DNA of 49,627 nt from Patescibacteria group bacterium. GTDB lineage: Bacteria; Patescibacteriota; Microgenomatia; UBA10105; UBA927. The DNA lies in the NCBI GenBank assembly GCA_018821245.1, contig JAHJMO010000002.1:73231-122857 (forward strand), written 5' to 3'. This document shows, piece after piece, positions 16,151 to 23,307 of the stretch. Under the pieces are notes generated by a model, which did no database searches, was not told the origin of the DNA, and was given only the letters and a program-made list of their open reading frames with translations. How positions within the stretch are numbered: position 1 is the stretch's first letter; each line of letters opens with the position of its first letter. The position numbers and the translations under genes were made by a program.

Positions 16151-17018
16151 ATGGCTAGAAGATATCGAAAAATGGATTATTCCCTCGAAGGTGGACTGCG
16201 CATTCTTGCAGTACTTATTGTTTTATCTCTAGGATCACTTTGGTATTCGAATAGGGCATTGTTCACTGCATGGATATCACTTGGTGTAACGGCAGTTTTC
16301 GTAATTGTGGTTGGTGCGATTGCATGGTCTCAATTAAGGTCACTATTGAAAAAAAAATCGGCGAGATTCTGTGTTATTTGCCTTTAAACAAGCCAATCTT
16401 GAAGACTACGTCGAAAACTTTATTAACCGTTTCGGATTTGAAAAGAAAAAACACAATGTCTGGTCATTTCGAAATTATAGTTTTGACTGGGACAGGTTAA
16501 ACGACTTCAGAAAATTTCTTCATGATAAAGGTTTAGACATCTCAACCAACAGCTGGAACGATACGATTTTCTTGCTACAGTACTATATCCAAAAAAAAGA
16601 AGAAAACCTAACTACAGAGAGTATAGCGGGGAGTATAAGCGTGGTCCCGAGGAAGTTTGCCGACCTTTCAGGCGCTGATTTTGAAAGCCTTCTATTTCGT
16701 TTATTCACTGCAATGGGCTATGCAGTTCAAAAAACTGGAAAAACTGGCGATCAGGGTGGAGACTTAGTTATTAATAAAGATCAACAAAGAACATTGATTC
16801 AGGCTAAATGCTATAAGGATATGCCAGTCGGAAACTCCGCAATACAGGAAGCTGTTGCTGCGCAAAAATTTTATGATTGCACTGCATCAACAGTGGTTAC
16901 AAATTCAGGCTTCACCAAAGAAGCGATCGAGTTAGCAAGAGTAAATAAAGTTGAGCTCATCGGCGCAACACGTTTACGCGAGGTACTCCTGCAATACCTC
17001 AAAGATAACTGGAATTAG
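16151..17018 (+). pseudogene. Mrr-type restriction endonuclease with membrane anchor, frameshifted at an A9 run
   Basis: Begins MARRYRKMDYSLEGG and has two hydrophobic helices (LAVLIVLSLGSLWYS and AWISLGVTAVFVIVVGAIAW). At the A9 run 16349-16357 the frame ends as KKKSARFCVICL; one A fewer joins it to KNRRDSVLFAFKQANLEDYV and the rest of the protein, about 288 residues in all. The C-terminal half is an Mrr catalytic domain: ADFESLLFRLFTAMGY, then GDQGGDLVI (Asp) and LIQAKCYK (Q-x-K). Mrr enzymes cut modified DNA; membrane-anchored forms are common in reduced genomes and their targets are unknown. The break may be a sequencing or biological indel, or be corrected by slippage. Confidence 0.8.
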
Positions 17019-17103
17019 CATTTGTGGAATAAAATACCCAAGTAGTGAAAAACTCCGTCTATCCGTACGTCTGGATAATTTTACAGCTAAGCTTAGAACT
17101 TCA

Positions 17104-17538
17104 CTACCGCTTCGTGTAGTACCCGCCGACGTGTATGGGTGGAATCACTCTATTCCGGATCTGCTGCGCTATAGACAACCCATGATCGTTTTTAACCAAC
17201 TCGTGGTACACATCGGGTTTAGCCTTCTCTAGTTCATCAAATTTACTTGAGAGTAATTGATTCCGTTGCTCCTGCGTGATCAAGCCGCACTTCAGCTGCA
17301 ACCAAATCTGTTCAATTTCCAATTCCGCCCGGGTTTGCTCCCGATCGTAAGCGTTCATACGTGACAACGTCCCGTTGTCAGGCGATAATAGTTTCCCGAG
17401 TTCCGCCAAACGATCTTTCGCTTCGATCCTCTCGATAATCCGTCGGCTTATATCATGGATACCTCTTCGATGTTCAGCCAGTATCCGTCGCCGGTTCACT
17501 GCTTTCCCGTAGGATAATCGTTCCTTGTCCACACGCAT
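17104..17538 (-). CDS. Helical hypothetical protein
   Basis: 144 residues, highly charged and probably mostly alpha-helical (long stretches such as RRIIERIEAKDRLAELGKLL and QTRAELEIEQIWLQLKCGLI). No membrane segment or recognisable domain. The EQIWLQLKCGLITQEQRNQL part resembles an SHOCT-like short helical hairpin, but this is weak. It has a -10 TATAAT on the minus strand (complement of 17574-17579) and AAAGG before the ATG, so expression is plausible. It is convergent with the Mrr-like gene. Confidence 0.6.
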   Translation of the reverse strand: MRVDKERLSYGKAVNRRRILAEHRRGIHDISRRIIERIEAKDRLAELGKLLSPDNGTLSRMNAYDREQTRAELEIEQIWLQLKCGLITQEQRNQLLSSKFDELEKAKPDVYHELVKNDHGLSIAQQIRNRVIPPIHVGGYYTKR

Positions 17539-17629
17539 CTAACCTTTCCGGACAGGTGGCTTTCTGTAGCGTCATTATACACCATAAGTGCTGTTAAGGA
17601 ATGCAATAGATACCAACCTGAACGCATTG

Positions 17630-17758
17630 TTACGCGTCTTTTAAAGAGTAATACGTCGATCTGCCTTTCCCTTTTCGTTCAATCAACCCCAAGTCAAGAA
17701 GTTTTTGGAAATCCAGAGCACGTGTTGACCGAGACCGGTCGATTTCCGATGTGTCTAG
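17630..17758 (-). pseudogene. Remnant of a winged-helix C-terminal domain (Fic-associated type)
   Basis: An open stretch with no start codon reads LDTSEIDRSRSTRALDF, then QKLLDLGLIERKGKGRSTYY and SLKDA before TAA. This is the typical winged helix found at the C-terminus of Fic proteins and some ATPases (recognition helix followed by GKGRSTYY wing). The frame is closed by TGA just upstream near 17764, so only about 42 codons remain of a larger gene. The adjacent trypsin-like gene is divergent and its promoter region begins at the break. Confidence 0.6.
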
Positions 17759-17844
17759 CCCTCACACACTAGGTGTATGCAATATATTCGGGTGATTTAT
17801 ACCCGGCTAGTGATACAATACAGAAAATAACGTTGCTTTCAGCT

Positions 17845-19458
17845 ATGTTAAGAAAAATAAAAAATATTCTTCGTTTTTGGCCTCTAAGATATTGTTTCGC
17901 AATTCTTCGCTTCTTCTTTCGCACACCAGTCGTTATTGTATTGTCTTCCATTTTTTTTATACTTGCCTTTTATATAACTACCGCATGGTCGGGCGGGAGT
18001 ATCGGTATATCATTCGACACGGTTACGACAATTGTGCCTACTTTAGATGTCTTTTTCATCTTTATTGCCCCGTGGATCTATACCGTAATCGGCTACGGCC
18101 TCATATGGTACCGGCTGGTGCTCCCCATTCCGTCTCTTCCCAGCGTACTCATTCTTGCCGCCGTTGGCATCGCCGCGTATGCATCGGAAGGACGGATAGG
18201 TCATTTCACCCTTTTTTATGCCCCGGAGCTATGGTGGATATATCTCCGGTGGACATTCATAAGCTCACTCGTTGTTGCAGCCGTCGTGCGGTCTTTCCAT
18301 TATATGCTTCTGCCAAATCCTCCGCCTATGCTGCCGTCCCGTCGCGATATTAAACGAACATTGCATAATGTCAAATCCTACCGGTCATGGCAGACAAATG
18401 CCGCAATCGTATTTCTTGTTCTGTTTATTCTTCAAACCATTGCCGTTGTTTCGCTTTGGCTTCGATTTGAACGCATAGAGGATCGCTTAGGCGGTGCCAA
18501 ATCCTTCGCCTGTAATGAAAAAGAAACTATCGCCCGCGTCAAAGAATCCACGGTACGCATCGAAACGAGTATGGGCGAAGGCAGCGGAATATTAGTAAGG
18601 GAAGATGGCGTAGTCCTCACTAACGCCCATGTAATTGACGGGGAACCTTCGCCAAAAGTCATTCTTCCTGATTACAAACTTATGGCTGCAGAAGTCGTCC
18701 TTGTAGATAACGACGCTGACATTGCCATCCTCAAAATCGACGGAGTGGACTACCCCACGCTTGGATTAGGCGATGTAGAGGAGCTTGAACCGATGGAACC
18801 ACTTTTTGTCGTCGGTTATCCTCTGGGTATGGATATAAAAGGTGACTCCACCGTAGCAAGCGCCCGATTCGTAAGCCGCAGAAGAATGCCCAAGTCTCCC
18901 GTATCCTACATCCAGCTGGATGGGGCGATTAACGAAGGCGCTAGCGGCGGACCGGTAGTCACTACCTGCGGAGACGTCGTCGGTATGGCCACGATGGGCA
19001 CGCCCAGTCTGGGTCTGGCTATAGACGCAGAATCACTACACGACAAAACACTTATTCTGTATGAAAAAGAATTACCCCGCATTGAAGTCGTCAAGCTTGA
19101 GCCGGACAAAGGGCCTGTTGAAGCAGTAACCGCCTTCTACAGCTACATCAAAATGCGCAAGTTTGACAAAGCCTATGATCTCGTCAGTAAAGTTCGGCTC
19201 GGCGGGACACCGCTGGAAACATGGGCAAAAGGCTACGAGCAGACACTGGATGTGACGCTTGTCACCGTCCGTCCTGTCGAGGAGAAAGAAAACTATGTTT
19301 TTGTAAAGCTTCGCTCTATAGATCTCGTATATGATGAAATAGCTTTCCGTTACTTTGAAGGTGAATGGGAAGTAATCGATGAAAACGGTCACAAACGGCT
19401 CAATGAGTCAAATATCAAAGAAGTGAAAGAACCACCGTGGTACTGGTTTTGGGAATGA
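17845..19458 (+). CDS. Polytopic membrane serine protease, trypsin-like (HtrA-type fold)
   Basis: 537 residues from ATG 17845 (begins MLRKIKNILRFWPLRY; an earlier frame start at 17773 lies before the TACAAT box at 17814-17819). About five membrane helices occupy residues 15-210. The protease domain follows: GSGILV, catalytic His in LTNAHVI (about residue 261), Asp in NDADIAIL (about 291) and Ser in EGASGGPVV (about 366). There is no PDZ domain; instead the last 110 residues resemble an NTF2-like/SnoaL fold (AVTAFYSYIKMRKFDKAYDL). It probably cleaves proteins at the outer face of the membrane. It ends with TGA immediately before a hairpin repeat. Confidence 0.85.
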   Translation: MLRKIKNILRFWPLRYCFAILRFFFRTPVVIVLSSIFFILAFYITTAWSGGSIGISFDTVTTIVPTLDVFFIFIAPWIYTVIGYGLIWYRLVLPIPSLPSVLILAAVGIAAYASEGRIGHFTLFYAPELWWIYLRWTFISSLVVAAVVRSFHYMLLPNPPPMLPSRRDIKRTLHNVKSYRSWQTNAAIVFLVLFILQTIAVVSLWLRFERIEDRLGGAKSFACNEKETIARVKESTVRIETSMGEGSGILVREDGVVLTNAHVIDGEPSPKVILPDYKLMAAEVVLVDNDADIAILKIDGVDYPTLGLGDVEELEPMEPLFVVGYPLGMDIKGDSTVASARFVSRRRMPKSPVSYIQLDGAINEGASGGPVVTTCGDVVGMATMGTPSLGLAIDAESLHDKTLILYEKELPRIEVVKLEPDKGPVEAVTAFYSYIKMRKFDKAYDLVSKVRLGGTPLETWAKGYEQTLDVTLVTVRPVEEKENYVFVKLRSIDLVYDEIAFRYFEGEWEVIDENGHKRLNESNIKEVKEPPWYWFWE

Positions 19459-19461
19459 CGA

Positions 19462-19488
19462 TGTAAACCTAAAACACCCTCCGGGTGG
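19462..19488. repeat. Hairpin-containing repeat, copy 2 of 3
   Basis: Identical to copy 1 (16021-16047) over 27 bases; lies 3 bases after the protease stop codon. Confidence 0.85.
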
Positions 19489-19510
19489 TAATTCCTCCTA
19501 TTTCTGCATA

Positions 19511-19539
19511 TTGACATCTTTCGTCACGTTTAGTACAAT
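19511..19539 (+). promoter_or_regulatory. Consensus promoter of the HTH/PIN pair
   Basis: TTGACA (19511-19516), 17-bp spacer, TACAAT (19534-19539). The start codon is 6 bases after the -10 box, so the first transcribed base is expected at or next to the ATG (leaderless). Confidence 0.85.
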
Positions 19540-19545
19540 TGAGCC

Positions 19546-19812
19546 ATGAATAGCACTATGACATCGGCAAAAGTCTATACCCCGGAGCAGGTAGCGTCTA
19601 TCCTTCAGCTTTCAAAAAACACGGTCTACGCGCTTATCAACCGGGGGGAAATTATTGCCAAAAAGATCGGCAGGGTCTATCGTGTCCCTGTCAGTTCTCT
19701 TTCGTTTGTCTTTACGGGCTTGGACTATGATTTGTATAAAGCTGAAAAAGCAGATCTTGAAGAACTGTCCGCCGTTCAAAAAGAGATAACCAAGGTGCGC
19801 TCAATGATATAA
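19546..19812 (+). CDS. Excisionase/MerR-type HTH protein, likely antitoxin
   Basis: 88 residues. The sequence TPEQVASILQLSKNTVYALI, then NRGEIIAKKIGRVYRVP is the excisionase-family DNA-binding fold. The C-terminal 35 residues are helical and acidic (KAEKADLEELSAVQKEITKV), as in antitoxins whose tail wraps the toxin. The PIN-domain gene begins 2 bases after its stop. It probably represses the shared promoter and neutralises the PIN toxin. The whole module is bracketed by hairpin repeats at 19462 and 20253. Confidence 0.8.
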   Translation: MNSTMTSAKVYTPEQVASILQLSKNTVYALINRGEIIAKKIGRVYRVPVSSLSFVFTGLDYDLYKAEKADLEELSAVQKEITKVRSMI

Positions 19813-19814
19813 CT

Positions 19815-20240
19815 ATGGCGCTCAAAATCTTTGTCGATACGGACGTGGTGATCTCTTCCCTCATTTCCCCAAGCGGCGCAGCGTTTCTTTTGCTCAACCA
19901 AACAGACGGACTCGAACTTTTTATTTCCAATATTTCAGCCCGGGAAATCAAAGACGTAGCCAAACGACTCCGTCTTGACACGGAAAAAGCAAAACAACTC
20001 ATAGAGAAGCGATGTTCTGTGGTACAACTACCGGAAGCTATCGGGAAAATAAAAACGTCCTTTGAAGACTATGTGTTGGACCGCAATGATGCACATATTG
20101 TCGCAGGAGCCGAGCGCGCACGCGCGCAATTTCTAATTTCGTACAATACCAGGCACTTCAAGGCGGATACATTAAAGGGTGATCTTCATATTATCCTCAC
20201 TACTCCGGCAAACTTTCTCCAATACCTGAGAAGCCGATAG
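19815..20240 (+). CDS. PIN-domain toxin (putative ribonuclease)
   Basis: 141 residues. PIN acidic residues are visible: Asp in FVDTDVVISS, Glu in SAREIKDVAKRL, Asp in DRNDAHIVAGAE, and the final conserved YNTRHF. The N-terminus ALKIFVDTDVVISSLISPSG is typical of the TIGR00305-like PIN toxin family. PIN toxins are magnesium-dependent RNases that cut tRNA, rRNA or mRNA. The start overlaps nearly with the upstream HTH gene, marking a type II toxin-antitoxin operon. Confidence 0.88.
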   Translation: MALKIFVDTDVVISSLISPSGAAFLLLNQTDGLELFISNISAREIKDVAKRLRLDTEKAKQLIEKRCSVVQLPEAIGKIKTSFEDYVLDRNDAHIVAGAERARAQFLISYNTRHFKADTLKGDLHIILTTPANFLQYLRSR

Positions 20241-20252
20241 GCCCGCACGCCA

Positions 20253-20281
20253 TGTATAAACCCAAAACACCCTCCGGGTGG
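20253..20281. repeat. Hairpin-containing repeat, copy 3 of 3
   Basis: Same core (AAAACACCCTCCGGGTGG) with TA inserted near the start and one T-to-C change. It lies 12 bases after the PIN gene and, on the minus strand, 25 bases after the pRiA4b-like gene, where its stem plus TTTT could terminate. Confidence 0.8.
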
Positions 20282-20306
20282 TAATTGTGTGTATTCACGG
20301 ATGTTT

Positions 20307-20756
20307 TTATTCCTCAACATCCGGATACTGTTCCGGCGCTTTGCCAACCCTTTTTACGACACGCGGATATTTCGCTTTTGGATCTTTGACTCCGAATCCA
20401 ATCAATTCAACGACGAACGGCCAGTTATCGCCGTAGTCAAACAAAAAGAGCATTTTCTCGCCAACATTTTTCCAGACGTCGGAAACCTTTGTTTTTTTCA
20501 CGCTTCCGGCGCCGGTTGGCTCGATATCATCACCTTCTTCTATCAAATCCGTAAACAGTTCATATTTTCTGTCAGAGTCAAAGTAACGGGTTTCCGCAAT
20601 GGTGCTAAAGAAGCCGAAACAATGGTCAAAATAAAAACCGTATGCCGCAATAATTGCCTCGGCGAATTTGTAAAGATTCGTACTTGCCGGAACTTCAATA
20701 TTCCGAACGACGCTCTTTGTGCGAAATACATACGATTTGAAAATATAGGTTTGCAT
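20307..20756 (-). CDS. Plasmid pRiA4b ORF-3-like protein
   Basis: 149 residues from ATG 20756 (begins MQTYIFKSYVFRTKSVVRNI); a longer frame to 20828 is less likely. The hallmark of the PRiA4_ORF3/TnpR-passenger family is visible: a domain repeated on opened beta strands (ASTNLYKFAEAIIAAYGF, then HCFGFF) and MLFLFDYGDNWPFVVELIG. Function of the family is unknown; members ride on plasmids and IS1096-type elements. Its presence fits an accessory region. Confidence 0.85.
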   Translation of the reverse strand: MQTYIFKSYVFRTKSVVRNIEVPASTNLYKFAEAIIAAYGFYFDHCFGFFSTIAETRYFDSDRKYELFTDLIEEGDDIEPTGAGSVKKTKVSDVWKNVGEKMLFLFDYGDNWPFVVELIGFGVKDPKAKYPRVVKRVGKAPEQYPDVEE

Positions 20757-20810
20757 AGCCTCGATTATCAATTTTTTCTTGACATTAACGGTTCCGTTTA
20801 GTATCATACA

Positions 20811-20867
20811 TAGTGATCGAAAGATCACTAACTCTAGAGCTGGAGGGCCCCAACAATGGGGTCCTTC
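20811..20867. terminator. Two hairpins between pRiA4b-like gene and NYN remnant
   Basis: TAGTGATC-GAAA-GATCACTA (20811-20830) is a perfect 8-bp stem with a GAAA tetraloop. Next, CCCCA-ACAA-TGGGG (20848-20861) is extended outward by G-U and G-C pairs to about 42-67. Both are in a spacer between minus-strand units and may end the NYN-remnant transcript or protect an end. Confidence 0.5.
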
Positions 20868-20873
20868 GTGCTT

Positions 20874-21080
20874 TTATGCACGAATTTCTCTCAACCAGCA
20901 AATAAACTCTTTAATGTCTCGGATATCAAATATCTCCAAACCGGTATGGCGAAGATCGCTTAACTCACGGGAAATACGTCCGGCCGTTGCAAACAGAATA
21001 GCCCGTTTTCCTTCCCGAAGTATTCTTTGTAGTGGATCGGCGAAATCGCTATCTCCGCTCCAAAGCACAAACGTTCCGAC
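20874..21080 (-). pseudogene. C-terminal fragment of a NYN-domain (LabA/DUF88) ribonuclease
   Basis: The frame VGTFVLWSGDSDFADPLQ continues with REGKRAILFATAGRISRELS and DIRDIKEFICWL. SGDSDF is the C-terminal catalytic acidic motif of NYN RNases, and the following strand-helix pattern is the family's end. The first half with the earlier Asp residues is missing; upstream the frame meets TGA, and a radC start in another frame is fused there. Confidence 0.7.
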
Positions 21081-21127
21081 TTTTCTCTTGGTCCCTCAAT
21101 CTTTGGGAGATCTTTTATTGTTGCCAT
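21069..21127 (-). pseudogene. radC: 5' fragment of radC
   Basis: From ATG 21127 the frame reads MATIKDLPKIEGPREKSERL, the well-known start of RadC (JAB/MPN-domain DNA repair-associated protein, 'IKDLP...RPREKL'). After about 20 codons it runs into the NYN fragment in a different frame, so the rest of radC has been deleted. Confidence 0.6.
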
Positions 21128-21264
21128 TCTGCCATATTTTACTACTCAACGGGGTAAATAACCATGCTTTGAAGCTGATGCAATTACTCACCTCGGAGGT
21201 GCGCGGAAATACGCGAAAGATGACACAGTCCGGCTGAGCAATCAACCCTTCGGGTTTGGAAGCT

Positions 21265-21831
21265 TTAAACCACAAACACTTCCTGAAACTCCTGATATGC
21301 GCTCGTAAGCTGTGGCAAAAGAGGATTCAGCGGCCATGCGTCCACTATGGCCGAAACCAGCAACTGTTTATGCTCTACCTGTGCTACTTTTCCTGCATGA
21401 AACACCTCAAACATCGCTTCCCCTTTTTCCCGATAATCCTCCGTCATGTTCTCGGTATTCGCTATCACATCCGCAGTTTTGATGAGGAGCGAGTCGTGTA
21501 CCATAGTCTTCACGTGCCCGACAGTTTGACTTTTGCGCACAATCCACGAAAGGCTTTTATCCACCTCTGAAACATCCTCTACCATCCGCGCCACACGAAT
21601 GCCAAAAAGCTCACGAATCGTTCCGATCTGTACGCCTTGGTCTTCTGCCACATCATGGAGCCACGCCGCGGCAATAGTTTCTTCATCTGCCCCAACATCC
21701 ATAAGCAGTGCTACGACTTTCTCAACGTGCACGATATAGGGCACATCTTTGCCCTTCTGCTTCTGCTCCGCGTGTGCCTGATGCGCAAACATCTGTGCCT
21801 CCACTACTAACACTCCTGCTTCTTTTCTCAT
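21265..21831 (-). CDS. HD-domain phosphohydrolase (RelA/SpoT hydrolase-like)
   Basis: 188 residues. HD residues are visible: His in FAHQAHAEQKQ and in YIVHVEKV, the HD pair in AAWLHDVAEDQG (about residue 58), and Asp in IKTADVIANTENM. The arrangement of the H...HD...D metal site and the QAH...YIVH start match SpoT/MESH1-type (p)ppGpp hydrolases. It lacks synthetase, TGS and ACT parts, so it would be a small alarmone or nucleotide hydrolase. No ligand is proven. It stands alone on the minus strand. Confidence 0.85.
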   Translation of the reverse strand: MRKEAGVLVVEAQMFAHQAHAEQKQKGKDVPYIVHVEKVVALLMDVGADEETIAAAWLHDVAEDQGVQIGTIRELFGIRVARMVEDVSEVDKSLSWIVRKSQTVGHVKTMVHDSLLIKTADVIANTENMTEDYREKGEAMFEVFHAGKVAQVEHKQLLVSAIVDAWPLNPLLPQLTSAYQEFQEVFVV

Positions 21832-21960
21832 ATGTGTTTGAGAAGATTCTGATGCCGTATTCTATCATTTCTTTCAATAAAATCCACATCGCTTCGCCAC
21901 TACACCACTTTCACAAAAGTCAAAACTATGGGTTTTCATCAGCCCATCCTTCCTAAAGTG

Positions 21961-21969
21961 TGATATACT
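21961..21969 (+). promoter_or_regulatory. Extended -10 promoter of the HTH gene
   Basis: TGATATACT is an extended -10 (TG-n-TATACT) ending 10 bases before the GTG start; no Shine-Dalgarno site in between. Confidence 0.55.
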
Positions 21970-21979
21970 ACCCCCTGCA

Positions 21980-22234
21980 GTGAATGACATTCTGACAGTC
22001 AAAGAAGCTGCCCAATTTTTAAAAAAGTACCCCGGTACGATCCGCCGCTGGATTATAAAGAAAAAACTTAGGGCAAGGAAAATCGAGGCCGGGGGGAGCG
22101 GTGTTTTTGTGATTCTCAAAAATGATCTTCTGGAGTTTGCGCTCTTCGAAGCAGTCAGAAAAGAATCCGGCCGGAAACCGTCTCCCAAACACCCCGAAAC
22201 TCCACCCTCTGCTCAAGTACAACTGCCAATCTAA
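21980..22234 (+). CDS. Excisionase/MerR-type HTH protein
   Basis: 84 residues starting at GTG 21980 (MNDILTVKEAAQFLKKYPGT, then IRRWIIKKKLRARKI), the excisionase-type winged helix with a basic wing (SGVFVILKNDLLEF). The C-terminal 20 residues are Pro-rich (KPSPKHPETPPSAQ). No toxin-like gene follows in the same direction; the next gene (Fic) converges from the other side. It could regulate mobile or toxin functions, but the partner is unknown. Confidence 0.75.
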   Translation: MNDILTVKEAAQFLKKYPGTIRRWIIKKKLRARKIEAGGSGVFVILKNDLLEFALFEAVRKESGRKPSPKHPETPPSAQVQLPI

Positions 22235-22273
22235 AAATTCCACCAAAAGAACGTCTGAACCCTATTTTCTTTT

Positions 22274-23254
22274 TCATACCGCCTCGTACACCACTCCCCG
22301 CGTGGCGCCGAGTTTTTTCACATACCCCTGCTTTACGAGCTGCCGGAGATCATAATGGAGCGTGCTTGCGGGTACGGCGCGAAAGCGTCGGATGATGAAG
22401 TCAAACGATACCATGCGGTGATCGCGGATAACCCCAAGTATTTCAGCGCGCCTCGGCAGAAGATCCGGACGCGTGTCCGCATGACGATCTTCAAGCGCAG
22501 AGAGCGAAGCGTCAGCTGCAGCCGCAAGTGTAGTGACAAAAAACTCCACAAATTCCGTGACATCCTGTTGATTGCCCTGAAGCGCTGTCAGATATGCGGG
22601 TCGGTTGGCGGCTAACTGCTCTTCCCACGGTGCAATGCTATAAAATCCTGCATCTCCCTGGGCCAAGATATGAGAAATAAGCAATCTTCCAACCCTGCCG
22701 TTTCCATCGGCAAATGGGTGTATTTTTTCAAACCATACGTGCGCAATTGCCGCCGCCGCCGGCGCAGGATCACTTGCAAGGTTGCACCACTGACATAGTT
22801 CTATAACCATAGGAAGTACGTCCTCCGCTTTCGGCGCCAGATAGACCGTCACGCCCTCGTCGTTGACGAGCACCTTATCCTCTGTCCTGAACCGGCCGGA
22901 ACTTGCGGCCAGTCCTTCAAGGACCATTGTGTGCAATCCCAAAAGAAAATGCGTTGTGATTTTTTCGGCACTATGGCTTTTGAGATACTGCAAGCCTCCC
23001 ACTACATTGATAACTTCCTGCATATGGGGTTTTGCCGGTGAAGTTATGGCGTGGCGAACAACTTCTTCTATGGAGAGCGGATTCCCTCCGATTTTTGCGG
23101 AATATAGAGCGCTTTTGACCATCGACTGCCTGCGCAGCTCATCAACCTTATCTGAAATCATCGAAAGGAGGATATACGCTTTCCTTCGGCTTTCAAGCTT
23201 GCCGAGAGCGGACTCAATGCGCTCATTTGTTCTATACAAAGGAGGAAATACCAT
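22274..23254 (-). CDS. Fic-domain AMP transferase
   Basis: 326 residues. The Fic motif HPFADGNGRVGR is complete (about residues 180-192), with flap region QEVINVVGGL upstream. Fic proteins transfer AMP (or other nucleotide parts) to Ser/Thr/Tyr of target proteins. The N-terminal inhibitory helix motif, normally S-x-x-x-E-G-N, reads SAKIGGN at about 52-58, so the inhibitory Glu is Gly. A winged helix (MVSFDFIIRRFRAVPASTLH) forms the C-terminus, as in Fic proteins that bind DNA. It is transcribed from a leaderless promoter containing phased AATATATT repeats. No antitoxin gene is adjacent on the same strand. Confidence 0.93.
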   Translation of the reverse strand: MVFPPLYRTNERIESALGKLESRRKAYILLSMISDKVDELRRQSMVKSALYSAKIGGNPLSIEEVVRHAITSPAKPHMQEVINVVGGLQYLKSHSAEKITTHFLLGLHTMVLEGLAASSGRFRTEDKVLVNDEGVTVYLAPKAEDVLPMVIELCQWCNLASDPAPAAAAIAHVWFEKIHPFADGNGRVGRLLISHILAQGDAGFYSIAPWEEQLAANRPAYLTALQGNQQDVTEFVEFFVTTLAAAADASLSALEDRHADTRPDLLPRRAEILGVIRDHRMVSFDFIIRRFRAVPASTLHYDLRQLVKQGYVKKLGATRGVVYEAV

Positions 23255-23260
23255 TCTTAG

Positions 23261-23297
23261 AATATATTAATAGATATAGAAATATATTGCAATATAT
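23261..23297 (-). promoter_or_regulatory. Fic promoter with phased AATATATT repeats
   Basis: On the minus strand -35 TTGCAA (23287-23292), 17-bp spacer, -10 TAATAT (complement of 23264-23269), 9 nt before the ATG. AATATATT occurs at 23261-23268 and 23281-23288, with AATATAT at 23291-23297: start-to-start 20 and 10 bases, one face of the helix, as expected for a repressor site. Confidence 0.6.
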
Positions 23298-23307
23298 GAC
23301 GCGGGTG

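Noticed and set aside
16044-16232. 62-codon frame before the Mrr-like gene
   Set aside because: It starts within a repeat, has no ribosome site and overlaps the Mrr-like promoter and start in another frame.
16021-20281. Integron with attC sites
   Set aside because: Repeats are too short and too alike for attC sites and there is no integron integrase in the window; kept only as a cassette-like layout.
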